Below are positions 1-7,335 of a DNA stretch of 12,034 bases, piece after piece. The notes under the pieces are model-generated. The model worked only from the letters and a program-made list of their open reading frames with translations, searched no databases and had not been told where the DNA came from. The stretch is taken from NCBI GenBank assembly GCA_020053845.1, contig JAGVMI010000104.1:1-12034 (forward strand), in the 5' to 3' direction. The DNA comes from Candidatus Babeliales bacterium (GTDB taxonomy: Bacteria > Babelota > Babeliae > Babelales > Vermiphilaceae). Both the position numbers and the translations under genes were made by a program. Each line of letters opens with the position of its first letter. Position 1 is the stretch's first letter.

Positions 1-754
1 AATACTGCTTGTAAATCAAGTAAGGGCTGTGCTGCATATGAATATCAAGCAATAAAAACTGCGATACAAATGGCCCTACACTCGCTGCAGCATAGTCTGC
101 TCGAAATAGCACTGGTACATCAACCATGCCTATGCCATTTCTTGGGCCTTTATACGCGTTGCCCAAATTGTTGAGCACCAATATTGCTTTACCCGTAATA
201 GAACCGCCATGACCATCATTGTCGGTGCCAATTCCTGTTCCCCAATCTACAAAACGAATATCACGACAGAGTTCCATCCAATACAGTTCAAGAATTTCTG
301 CCGCAGCCCATGCACTTTGCAATGTTGGTGGTGCAATAGCAAGCAATAAAGAGGAATCTCGCCCTTGCATACTAAAAGCATCTGCCGACTGAGGCCCTGC
401 AAGCTTCATAGTCGCGCCCACAGCGCGCTGTATGAGATTGTAATCTTCCTGTAGGCCTGAATTGATCGCCACTAAAAGACGATCATAATTTACTTGCCCT
501 TGTGCACTCAAAACACCAGTAACTGCATTATGGTCAAGTGCCTTGCTGTACATACCCGCATAGTCGGGCACATTAATTTCATCAGGGTTAATATTTTTAA
601 TGTCTGGCGCTGATTGCCGAAGCGTCTGGAAGAATGCTGCGAATAGTCTATTGTTGTATGCTTGCTGGCGCTCATCGTCAAGTTGAATGCGCCGTGTATC
701 GCAAACAGATGGAGCAACAATAAAAGCTGTCAAGACCAGTATTAGTTTCCTCAT
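1..754 (-). CDS. Vanadium-dependent haloperoxidase-like secreted protein (N-terminal part, cut by window edge)
   Basis: The frame is open from the ATG at 754 to position 1, giving 251 residues without a stop; the C-terminus lies outside the window. A signal peptide spans roughly residues 1-18 (MRKLILVLTAFIVAPSVC), so the product is probably exported. Three blocks resemble the N-terminal half of bacterial vanadium-dependent haloperoxidases of the PAP2 superfamily: KLAGPQSADAFSMQG at 117-131, AAEILELYWMELCRDIRF at 151-168, and FRADYAAASVGPFVSQFLL at 217-235, the last matching the family's FRGDxxGDxxGPYxSQFLL pattern. Family members oxidise halides with hydrogen peroxide using vanadate, or act as acid phosphatases. 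The vanadate-binding Lys, Arg and His residues lie in the missing C-terminal half, so activity cannot be judged. The start is supported by AAGGTGAAG just upstream. Family assignment is fairly sure; the reaction is not. Confidence 0.82.
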   Translation of the reverse strand, partial: MRKLILVLTAFIVAPSVCDTRRIQLDDERQQAYNNRLFAAFFQTLRQSAPDIKNINPDEINVPDYAGMYSKALDHNAVTGVLSAQGQVNYDRLLVAINSGLQEDYNLIQRAVGATMKLAGPQSADAFSMQGRDSSLLLAIAPPTLQSAWAAAEILELYWMELCRDIRFVDWGTGIGTDNDGHGGSITGKAILVLNNLGNAYKGPRNGIGMVDVPVLFRADYAAASVGPFVSQFLLLDIHMQHSPYLIYKQY

Positions 755-819
755 TACTTCACCTTCTTGCGTAAAATAGTGCTATCTACGCTTTTTGCGC
801 TCGAGCAACTTTATTGTTT

Positions 820-831
820 TTGTGCGCACAA
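820..831. promoter_or_regulatory. Perfect 12-bp palindrome upstream of the haloperoxidase-like gene
   Basis: TTGTGCGCACAA is a perfect palindrome without a spacer, 66 nt upstream of the start codon at 754, in the 156-nt gap before the LOG-family genes. The position and symmetry would suit an operator for a dimeric repressor or activator. I found no convincing -35/-10 pair beside it, so an operator role is inference. Confidence 0.25.
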
Positions 832-895
832 CTTCGGGTGTATCTTGCTTGAGCTAAGCACAGACACTTGTATTTATCAACTAGAAATGGAAACT

Positions 896-917
896 AAAAA
901 AAGCGCACTGTTAGCGC
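896..917 (-). terminator. Probable intrinsic terminator overlapping the LOG-family stop codon
   Basis: On the minus strand GCGC (917-914) and GCGC (906-903) can form a 4-bp stem around a 7-nt loop that contains the TAA stop codon (913-911), followed directly by seven T residues (902-896). The stem is short but all G-C and the T-tract is good. It would end transcription of the tandem LOG-family pair before the downstream haloperoxidase-like gene. Confidence 0.5.
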
Positions 918-1582
918 GATTTAAGTCTCAAATATTCCATGATATGATCTGTTGCATCTGCAACGCGTAGCAGATCCTTAGCATCAGGTTTGATAAAACC
1001 ACTTGCATACGCATGATTATGGTACCACTCCATCATAGGCTTCCAATATTGCGTATCAACCAAAATGAGCGGTATGGCGCTCATCTTTTTAGTTTTAATC
1101 AAATTAAGCACATGAAAAAGTTCATCAGCGGTACCAATACCGCCTGGATACACAATGATCGCATCAGAATAATCAATGAGAAGCCACTTGCGTGCAAAAA
1201 AATCAGTCACTTTAACAACAGGATAGGTGCACTTACTATTAAATTCCTCATCAACTGCTGCAATGCGTACCCCAAGTGCACAGCATTCTTTTATTCCCAG
1301 CTGTTGCGCCTTATCAAGCGCGCCACAGTTTGCAGCTTCCATAAGACCAGGCCCCCCACCAGTCAAAACTGATGCACCGGCAGCAACACACGCCGCTGCA
1401 ATATCATATGCTTGTCGTGCATACGCGCCTTCAAGTGGCGCGCCCTTGCCGCCAAAAATTGCCACCACAGGCCGTCTCATTTTTCTTATCGCCCATCTGC
1501 CTCTTAAGAGCTGAAACATTGCTTTCAGGCATGCACTTATAATGTGTAGCGCATCTTTAAAAACACTACGCTTAATCAACAT
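911..1582 (-). CDS. LOG-family Rossmann-fold nucleotide-binding protein, copy 1
   Basis: This 223-residue protein belongs to the LOG / TIGR00730 family (lysine decarboxylase-like Rossmann fold). Characterised members are phosphoribohydrolases that release the base from nucleoside 5'-monophosphates, for example cytokinin nucleotides. Visible family marks are TGGGPGLMEAA at 74-84, the Arg-Lys pair of FFARKWLLI at 131-132, and PGGIGTADE at 146-154, the nucleotide-binding and catalytic signature. About 35 residues precede the Rossmann core, including an amphipathic stretch of unknown role. The ATG is preceded by GAGAGGA. The gene lies 16 nt downstream of a paralogue on the same strand, so the two are almost surely co-transcribed. 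The family and fold are clear; the substrate is not, and nucleotide salvage or turnover is more likely in a bacterium than plant-type hormone synthesis. Confidence 0.88.
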   Translation of the reverse strand: MLIKRSVFKDALHIISACLKAMFQLLRGRWAIRKMRRPVVAIFGGKGAPLEGAYARQAYDIAAACVAAGASVLTGGGPGLMEAANCGALDKAQQLGIKECCALGVRIAAVDEEFNSKCTYPVVKVTDFFARKWLLIDYSDAIIVYPGGIGTADELFHVLNLIKTKKMSAIPLILVDTQYWKPMMEWYHNHAYASGFIKPDAKDLLRVADATDHIMEYLRLKSR

Positions 1583-1598
1583 ATTTTCCTCTCAATAC

Positions 1599-2255
1599 TT
1601 ACTTATGCGCCACGCAATGGCCATGTACTAAACGAAATGCTTCATCCAAATCATCAGTAATCGTAAAAAGCTCAAGATCTTGATACGAAACCAAGTTATG
1701 TTTAAGTGCTTCTTGCTTGATCCAACTCATGAAGGGTGCCCAGTATTCAACACCTATAAGCACGATAGGCACTTGTTTGAGTTTTTTGGTTTGACTAAGG
1801 GTAAGTACCTCGGCAAGTTCATCAAGCGTGCCATACCCTCCAGGAAATACGATGAAGGCTATAGAATAGTTAATAAGAAGCCACTTGCGCGCAAAAAAGT
1901 AATCGAGCTCAAAATATTCTTGAACACACGGGTTTTTTCCTTCGCCCAAATCCTTAACGGCTATCCCTATGCTGCGCGCTTTGGTTTTTTTATGGTGTAC
2001 CGCTCCACATCCCGCAGCTTCCATTACCCCTGGCCCCCCCCCTGTAACTACGGAAATATCGTGATCCACAAATCGCTCACTCAATATATGTGCCTTTTTA
2101 AAATAAGGATCCTCTCCCGTAAGGCGCGCCCCTCCAAACACCGATACTATAGGCTGATGAAGGCGTGAAAGACGCCAAATACCATACAAAAGTTGCCAAA
2201 AGACCTTGAACAATCCCCAAAACTCATGGCAACACATGCCTGCACGTCTGAACAT
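1599..2255 (-). CDS. LOG-family Rossmann-fold nucleotide-binding protein, copy 2
   Basis: This 218-residue paralogue of the downstream gene shares its layout: an N-terminal hydrophobic and aromatic helix of about 34 residues, VFGGA at 39-43, TGGGPGVMEAA at 71-81, FFARKWLLI with Arg-Lys at 123-124, and PGGYGTLDE at 138-146. All signature residues expected for the LOG/TIGR00730 phosphoribohydrolase family are present in both copies, so neither looks dead. The sequences between the motifs have diverged strongly, especially around residues 84-118 and at the C-terminus, which argues for an old duplication and perhaps different substrates. The start codon follows GAGAGAGGAT closely. The gene is the first of the pair. 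A CATAAT element at 2282-2277 could be its -10, but no good -35 accompanies it. Confidence 0.88.
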   Translation of the reverse strand: MFRRAGMCCHEFWGLFKVFWQLLYGIWRLSRLHQPIVSVFGGARLTGEDPYFKKAHILSERFVDHDISVVTGGGPGVMEAAGCGAVHHKKTKARSIGIAVKDLGEGKNPCVQEYFELDYFFARKWLLINYSIAFIVFPGGYGTLDELAEVLTLSQTKKLKQVPIVLIGVEYWAPFMSWIKQEALKHNLVSYQDLELFTITDDLDEAFRLVHGHCVAHK

Positions 2256-2490
2256 ATCCTCTCTCTTTCTGTAAGTATTATGCGCTACTGCATATTTTTG
2301 CCTCTTTTATTGGCTAACACACTACTCATACAACACGCAAAGGTAGGCCAATAAGCGCTTCTTTCTGGGCAAAAAGAGCACAGACGATCCCACGATCAAC
2401 TATTTCAGCTTGAAACAAATGTCGATTTCTTGATAGTATGTTTAAAGAGAGAAGTACGCATATAAAAAACTCAGAGAGTAACATCTTTTT

Positions 2491-2499
2491 TGCTACACT
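2491..2499 (+). promoter_or_regulatory. Extended -10 promoter element for the secreted hydrolase gene
   Basis: TGCTACACT fits the extended -10 pattern TGnTAnnnT. No good -35 is seen 16-18 nt upstream, which extended -10 promoters tolerate. It would start transcription near 2506, leaving a leader of about 50 nt that includes the 2513-2534 hairpin. Confidence 0.4.
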
Positions 2500-2512
2500 T
2501 GAGGCAAACAGC

Positions 2513-2534
2513 ATGCCTGCTTTTGCACAGGCAT
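2513..2534 (+). other. Leader hairpin upstream of the hydrolase gene
   Basis: ATGCCTG (2513-2519) and CAGGCAT (2528-2534) form a perfect 7-bp stem with an 8-nt loop. It ends about 12 nt before the GGA of the ribosome-binding site and has no T-tract on the plus strand, only an A-run, so it is not a terminator for this direction. It may protect the mRNA 5' end or affect translation. Confidence 0.4.
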
Positions 2535-2556
2535 AGTGACAAAAAAGGATTGAGTA

Positions 2557-3999
2557 ATGAACCGCTGCACAGGTTTTACCCTATTTATCCGCCTTATCAG
2601 CATTGTGCTTGCAGTTTTTTCAAGCACTATCCATGCTCAACGGCTGGCTACACACGTTGCCCCTCCCACCACATCGGCAGTAGACCAACCCGAAACCTGG
2701 ATTACTGTATTTGTGCATGGCATGATGAGCGTCAAGCATCATATCTCGCTTGATAACTTCATGCGCTTTTTATCTGATGATGTTGAAGATAGCGTATATT
2801 CGCGCACTGTTTCTATTATGCGTGAGAATCCGCACTTTTATCAAAATCAGGCAATGCAGCGTCCTGGATTTCACCCTGTGGACAAAAATGCCGTAGCGCA
2901 AGGCAATGCAGCAACGGCACTCGCGCTACTTTTTGATGAAATGCTTATAAAAAGTGGGCATGATTCTACTCACAACCTCTATTTTACTTTTGGCTGGTCT
3001 GGACTTTTGAGCATGAAAGCGCGTTATCGCGACGCAAAAGAATTATTTGCTGCGCTTGAGCAAGAAGTGCGCAAGTTGAAAGCCCGTGGTATTAACCCGC
3101 GTGTGCGCGTTATTGGGTACAGCCACGGCGGTAACGTAAGCCTCAACCTTGCAGCTGTGCGTGAAAACTTACATCCCGAATCTGAGTTAGTTATCCATGA
3201 ATTGATTCTGCTTGGTATGCCCGTGCAGCATGAAACAGCACGCTTTGTTAACCATCCCATGTTTGAAAATATTTATAATATCTACTCTCGTGCCGATCGC
3301 GTACAAATAGTAGATCTCTTTTCCACACATACACTATTTTCAAGTCGCATCTTTAATCGTTGCGTCACCGCAGATGCAGCACCTAAAATCAGACAAATCG
3401 AGCTGAAGGTAACCAGCTGTACCCGAAGCGCGCGCTTAGATCCTGTACGTGTTGCCAATGCAGGCAATTTCGAACGCCGCTCAATTGTATCAGGAAAAAG
3501 TAGGCTTCTTCATGATATGTCGCCAGGGCACGCTGAATTATGGTTTTTTGGCTGGACACCGCTTAACTATCGCATAGATTACCCACTCTATCCGCTACCT
3601 ACGGTATGTGTAGTGCCCTTTATCACCAAGCATACATCTACCATTGTAACAGATCAGCTTCTCCAGCCGATTATCTGCGATGTGCGCCCAGAACATAGCG
3701 CTATGGTGGTTAAAGCACACGGCTCAGGCAAGCTTTACACAGTGGCACCATTCATATCACCACAAGAAAAATCAGAGCTGTCTGAATTGATCGCGCCTTT
3801 TGAACCTGAAGATTACACGGAAAAATTCTATCGCGCACAGATTGCGGAAGCATTCCGTAAAGCAAGTGCAGAATACACGCTACTCAATCCACGGCCAGGC
3901 ACTAATCGCCATCCTCTTTTGGGGAGAATAAAGAGCAATCTGTTGAACACTTCTTTAAGCATTCAGGAAAATAATACACCACAGATTGGAATGAAGTAA
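2557..3999 (+). CDS. Secreted alpha/beta-hydrolase (lipase/esterase-like), function unknown
   Basis: The 480-residue product starts with a signal peptide (about residues 1-27, hydrophobic core LFIRLISIVLAVFSS, cleavage near IHA-Q). The catalytic fold is suggested by TVFVHGM at 50-56, the strand and oxyanion-hole region typical of lipases, and by the nucleophile elbow GYSHGG with Ser189. A plausible acid is Asp247 in YSRAD, and a plausible base is His325 in SPGHAELW, in the expected order and spacing. The last 120 residues or so are not recognisable and may be a separate small domain. I do not recognise a named family; substrate could be a lipid, ester or peptide. The ATG follows AAAAAAGGAT at suitable distance. 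The stop codon lies 4 nt from the stop of the convergent rsmA gene, leaving no room for a separate terminator. Fold and export are likely; activity is inferred. Confidence 0.75.
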   Translation: MNRCTGFTLFIRLISIVLAVFSSTIHAQRLATHVAPPTTSAVDQPETWITVFVHGMMSVKHHISLDNFMRFLSDDVEDSVYSRTVSIMRENPHFYQNQAMQRPGFHPVDKNAVAQGNAATALALLFDEMLIKSGHDSTHNLYFTFGWSGLLSMKARYRDAKELFAALEQEVRKLKARGINPRVRVIGYSHGGNVSLNLAAVRENLHPESELVIHELILLGMPVQHETARFVNHPMFENIYNIYSRADRVQIVDLFSTHTLFSSRIFNRCVTADAAPKIRQIELKVTSCTRSARLDPVRVANAGNFERRSIVSGKSRLLHDMSPGHAELWFFGWTPLNYRIDYPLYPLPTVCVVPFITKHTSTIVTDQLLQPIICDVRPEHSAMVVKAHGSGKLYTVAPFISPQEKSELSELIAPFEPEDYTEKFYRAQIAEAFRKASAEYTLLNPRPGTNRHPLLGRIKSNLLNTSLSIQENNTPQIGMK

Positions 4000-4003
4000 C
4001 ACG

Positions 4004-4789
4004 TCATACTGTGGTATTAAGCACGTTCCACAAATCAACAAGCTGATCAATATTCATTTGCTGCGCACGTAATTTGAGCACATCTGCAGGAACACGATCA
4101 GCGTCATAATGTGATTGCTTAAGATTATTGAGCAGCGTTCTGCGCGGCTGCTTAAAGCATACTTTTATAAATTCCCAAAAGCGTGACTCGTCCTTAATAG
4201 CGGGAACATGCGCTTTTGTTTTGAAATATAAAAGGCGGGAAAAAATCTTTGGAGGTGGAATAAATGCTGAAGGCGGCACCTTATCAAGAAGCCGCCATTC
4301 AAAAAATCTCTGGAAGAATAGCGATGGATATCCGTAGCCCTTACCTGATGTTTTAAGTAGCTTCTGCGCAACTTCTTCCTGCACCATAATCACTCCCTCT
4401 TTGAGTAAGTGACGATGCTCTTGAAGTTTGTGCAGAATCGGGAATGTGATCAGATACGGTAAATTGGCAAGCACAGTCCACGGCTGATGCTCAGCAAACA
4501 TGCTGAAATCAATATCAAGAAAGTTTTGGTGCACAAGCTTGAAGCGTGCATCAGTGATTGTCGAAGTCAGATGCGTTGCCCAGTCATCATCAATCTCAAA
4601 TGACCACAAACGCGCCACACGCGTTGCAAGTATTGCATGTGTGAGAAAACCATCTCCAGGCCCGACTTCAAACACACTGGTGTTATTCGTAATCTGAACC
4701 GCGCTTATCATCGAATCGACGTAGCGCTGCTCACGTAAAAAGTGTTGCCCAAATTCTTTCTTGAGGCGAATGCCATGTACATGTGCCAC
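4004..4789 (-). CDS. rsmA: 16S rRNA adenine-N6,N6-dimethyltransferase RsmA (KsgA)
   Basis: The enzyme transfers four methyl groups from S-adenosylmethionine to two adjacent adenines in the helix 45 loop of 16S rRNA, a late step in small-subunit assembly. At 261 residues it is close to the usual length of about 270. Motifs in order: KKEFGQHFL at 10-18 (substrate-binding N-terminus), FEVGPGDGFLT at 40-50 (SAM motif I), Glu65 (ribose-binding acid), NLPY at 109-112 (motif IV, catalytic), and VPPSAFIPPPKIFSRL at 171-186, the conserved C-terminal signature. The start is GTG at 4789; an in-frame TAA lies two codons upstream, so no longer form is possible, and the ribosome-binding site is weak. It sits 29 nt downstream of mreB on the same strand and may rely on that transcript. 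The assignment is firm; Erm-type methylases are less likely given the complete RsmA signature. Confidence 0.95.
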   Translation of the reverse strand: MAHVHGIRLKKEFGQHFLREQRYVDSMISAVQITNNTSVFEVGPGDGFLTHAILATRVARLWSFEIDDDWATHLTSTITDARFKLVHQNFLDIDFSMFAEHQPWTVLANLPYLITFPILHKLQEHRHLLKEGVIMVQEEVAQKLLKTSGKGYGYPSLFFQRFFEWRLLDKVPPSAFIPPPKIFSRLLYFKTKAHVPAIKDESRFWEFIKVCFKQPRRTLLNNLKQSHYDADRVPADVLKLRAQQMNIDQLVDLWNVLNTTV

Positions 4790-4818
4790 GAATTAGTATC
4801 CGTTGTATTGTGTGCTGC

Positions 4819-5862
4819 TCACACCATGAGCGCATCTTGATAAAAATCAATATTTTCAAGAACCTTGCCCGCACCATTTACTACGCAAAAAAGCGGGTCA
4901 TCTGCTACACGTACTGGCAATCCTGTTTCTTTTGCAATCAATGCGTCGAGTGATTTTAATAGCGATCCGCCACCTGCCATTACAATACCGCGATCAACAA
5001 GATCTGAAGACAATTCGGGCGGAGTATTTTCAAGCGCTACGCGCACTACTTCGATAATGCTTGCGATGGTTTCAAGTAATGCTTCGTTCACTTCCGGGCT
5101 TGTCAGAATGATAGTTTTTGGAACGCCAGTAACAAGATCGCGCCCCTTAACTTCCATACTCGCCTGGCTGATAGTTGCATCAAGCAATGCTGAACCAATT
5201 TCAATCTTAATACGCTCTGCAGTACGCTCACCAATAAGTAAATTGTACTTGCGCTTAACGTATTGCACAATAGCCCTATCCATCTCATCGCCGCCTACAC
5301 GCACCGAACGGCAAAAGACGATCGATTTGAGCGATATGATAGCAACTTCTGTGGTGCCGCCACCAATATCAACAATGAAATTACCCGATGGCTCTTCCAC
5401 TGCTAAGCCTGCCCCAATAGCAGCAGCCATAGGTTCAGTAATAGTGCGTACATCACTCGCCCCTGCAAGCATTGCCGACTCGCGCACAGCACGTTTTTCT
5501 ACCTGCGTAATGCCTGATGGCACACCAATAATCATGCGTGGCTGTACCAAACGGCGACGATCATTGTGCACTGCTCTGATAAAGTGACGAATCATACTTT
5601 CGGTTAGCTCAAAGTTGGCAATCACGCCATCACGCAATGGACGACAGGCAACGATACCCTCAGGAGTCTTGCCCAACATTTCTTTTGCACTTCTGCCCGC
5701 AGCAAGCACTTGATTTGTTTGTGCTTTAACAGCAACGACGGATGGCTCATTGAGCATAATACCTTTATTGCGCACGTACACTACCGTATTGGCAGTTCCC
5801 AAATCGATAGCTAGATCGTTTGAGAAGAAGTTAAATAATCTTCTTACTGGGAAAAAACGCAT
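4819..5862 (-). CDS. mreB: Rod shape-determining protein MreB (bacterial actin)
   Basis: MreB polymerises with ATP under the inner membrane and organises the elongasome that inserts peptidoglycan along the cell cylinder. The 347-residue length is typical. Actin-fold marks are phosphate-1 DLGTANT at 20-26, RPLRDGVIANF at 74-84, phosphate-2 VDIGGGTTE at 164-172, and the adenosine motif GIVMAGGGSLL at 292-302. TEPMAAAIGAGL at 142-153 is also characteristic. The N-terminus (MRFFPVRRLFNFFSND) is amphipathic and aromatic, suiting membrane attachment as known for other MreBs. AAGGA lies 6 nt upstream of the ATG. mreC and mreD, the usual neighbours, are absent; instead the gene follows an outer-membrane-type gene by 70 nt and precedes rsmA by 29 nt. 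An Mbl/MreBH-type paralogue label cannot be excluded. Confidence 0.97.
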   Translation of the reverse strand: MRFFPVRRLFNFFSNDLAIDLGTANTVVYVRNKGIMLNEPSVVAVKAQTNQVLAAGRSAKEMLGKTPEGIVACRPLRDGVIANFELTESMIRHFIRAVHNDRRRLVQPRMIIGVPSGITQVEKRAVRESAMLAGASDVRTITEPMAAAIGAGLAVEEPSGNFIVDIGGGTTEVAIISLKSIVFCRSVRVGGDEMDRAIVQYVKRKYNLLIGERTAERIKIEIGSALLDATISQASMEVKGRDLVTGVPKTIILTSPEVNEALLETIASIIEVVRVALENTPPELSSDLVDRGIVMAGGGSLLKSLDALIAKETGLPVRVADDPLFCVVNGAGKVLENIDFYQDALMV

Positions 5863-5932
5863 CGTTATCCTTGCCTAGGGGTGGTCCGCTTACCTTCCCA
5901 CGTGAACAGCATATGCTTTCTTGCGCGCTGGC

Positions 5933-7192
5933 TTAAAATGCAAATTCTACGCCAAGACAAATGCGATGTGTTATTGCCACCTGCTTTGACATGTAAAATT
6001 GTGCAGGAATATCCCAACGCAGCCAGAAAATCGGATACTGTTCGCGTTCAGCCTTTACCTTACCAAAATCATAGAAAACATTGAGTGTAACATAATCGCT
6101 TCCCCAACGTGTTGCTTTCCCCACACCTTCAAGTGTAGCGGGTGCAGCATCTTTGCGCTCAGGGCAGCGCTTGTCACGATAACAGTCTTTCGAATGATAT
6201 GTTGCGGTATATTGCATGGCAAGCCCAAGGCCGTTTCTTAAATTTTCGCCAGATATGAATGGTGAGAATACAAATGTGGTACCTGGTTCAACTTCCAGTG
6301 GCCCCACTTCTGCACCAAAATTTATAGGTTCTTGATTAAGAGGAATACGTGCAATGCTGGTCTTTTTAAAGCGGTGACTTGCGTGAGTATAAAAACCAAT
6401 TTTAATGTCTTCTTTAATTTCAAAAAGCCCATCAAGTCCGCCATAAATACCCCAGTGCCCATCAGCGCCAAAAGGAATAGATGCTGGCGCACATATGTTG
6501 GCACGAAGCCCGCTTGGCAAGAATACGCCAAGGCGCGCGCCTACATCTACAAAGCGCATCTTGAGTACATAATCACATGCATAGCCGACACGAGCAAAAA
6601 AGTTGATGTCGCTAAAGCCTACCTGGGCTGAATGATTTTCTTGCAGTCCTAATACTGCAAACATTTCACGAAGAACATCATCAAGCAATTGTTCATCGCT
6701 TGCGCCAAAAATCAGATTTGTTTCTTCATCATCATTGATGCGGCGACGCTGTAATCTAAAAAAATGATCAGAATTTACGCGCATAGCCGCCATATCAAAT
6801 CCATACGCAAACCAATCGCACACTTGTTGGAAATATGAAAGCACAACGCCCTGCGCTTGAATCTTACCGGTAACAAGCCACGGTATGCGCCCATTACGTA
6901 ACGCTGAAGGCACCAGATTGGGATACCCAGCTTTGACCATTGCTTGCGCAAGTTGATTTTGATCAAATCTTCCATAAAGACGCGGGATTGTAATTTGGCG
7001 TTCATTATCATCAACAGCTTTGCTCGCTGTAGCCGCAAAAGTATCAATCCTAAAACGTGACTGATCTCCATCCGGCTCGATTCGTGGTGCCGCAATAAAC
7101 GGTATCCATCGATTATCGTAGTAACAAGCGTAAGCGGACGACGCACATACTAGGAGAAGAAACCCAACGGAAAAAAACTTGTTTCGTGGCAT
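5933..7192 (-). CDS. Probable outer-membrane beta-barrel protein of unknown function
   Basis: I do not recognise a named family. The 419-residue product has a signal peptide (hydrophobic core FFSVGFLLLVCASS, cleavage after AYA at about residue 22; the following Cys does not sit in a good lipobox). The mature part is rich in alternating polar and hydrophobic stretches with many Gly, Phe and Tyr, for instance HWGIYGGLDGLFEIKED and KIGFYTHASHRF. It ends in LGVEFAF, an aromatic C-terminal strand of the kind read by the BAM complex. These features point to a barrel of perhaps 10-14 strands. A Cys pair (KDCYRDKRC) in the C-terminal third could form a disulphide in an extracellular loop. AAGGTAGG precedes the ATG. 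mreB follows 70 nt later with no visible terminator between, so partial co-transcription is possible. Porin, adhesin or transporter roles all remain open. Confidence 0.65.
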   Translation of the reverse strand: MPRNKFFSVGFLLLVCASSAYACYYDNRWIPFIAAPRIEPDGDQSRFRIDTFAATASKAVDDNERQITIPRLYGRFDQNQLAQAMVKAGYPNLVPSALRNGRIPWLVTGKIQAQGVVLSYFQQVCDWFAYGFDMAAMRVNSDHFFRLQRRRINDDEETNLIFGASDEQLLDDVLREMFAVLGLQENHSAQVGFSDINFFARVGYACDYVLKMRFVDVGARLGVFLPSGLRANICAPASIPFGADGHWGIYGGLDGLFEIKEDIKIGFYTHASHRFKKTSIARIPLNQEPINFGAEVGPLEVEPGTTFVFSPFISGENLRNGLGLAMQYTATYHSKDCYRDKRCPERKDAAPATLEGVGKATRWGSDYVTLNVFYDFGKVKAEREQYPIFWLRWDIPAQFYMSKQVAITHRICLGVEFAF

Positions 7193-7335
7193 GACCTACC
7201 TTGCATATACCTGACGTGTACGTGCCTGCATGGTAGCTGGAAGATGCGATCAGAAGCTCACCGCGCACTGTACCTCATTGTCTGACGACAGCCCTTTTAT
7301 CAACGATCGCGCATGCAGCTAATCCTACTCTTTTA

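Larger units (their letters stand above)
2256..2556. other. Divergent intergenic region (301 nt)
   Basis: This stretch separates the minus-strand LOG-family pair from the plus-strand hydrolase gene and should hold promoters for both. On the plus strand it carries an extended -10 element and a leader hairpin, listed separately, and the AAAAAAGGA ribosome-binding site near 2541-2549. Toward the LOG side only a weak CATAAT (2282-2277) is visible. A 62-codon minus-strand frame (2514-2326) lies inside but overlaps the plus-strand promoter and is not convincing as a gene. Confidence 0.5.

Noticed and set aside
508..720. 70-codon minus-strand frame.
   Set aside because: It is a different frame of the haloperoxidase-like gene, which has the signal peptide, ribosome-binding site and family motifs.
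1680..2168. 162-codon plus-strand frame.
   Set aside because: It lies antisense within LOG-family copy 2 and has no family features.
2326..2514. 62-codon minus-strand frame in the intergenic region, with a hydrophobic N-terminal half.
   Set aside because: It has only a poor ribosome-binding site, overlaps the plus-strand promoter and leader hairpin, and shows no recognisable motif. A real small gene cannot be fully excluded.
4865..5587. 240-codon plus-strand frame.
   Set aside because: It is antisense to mreB, whose motifs cover the whole stretch. The translation is Ser/Thr/Ile-rich without domains, as expected of a shadow frame.
5908..5917. AGCATATGCT palindrome between the barrel gene and mreB.
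   Set aside because: A 10-bp palindrome is expected by chance at this scale, and no promoter element flanks it.
7193..7335. Gap between tRNA-Ser and the barrel gene, checked for a promoter or terminator.
   Set aside because: TTGATA is present but lacks a convincing -10 at the right distance, and I found no stem with a T-tract.
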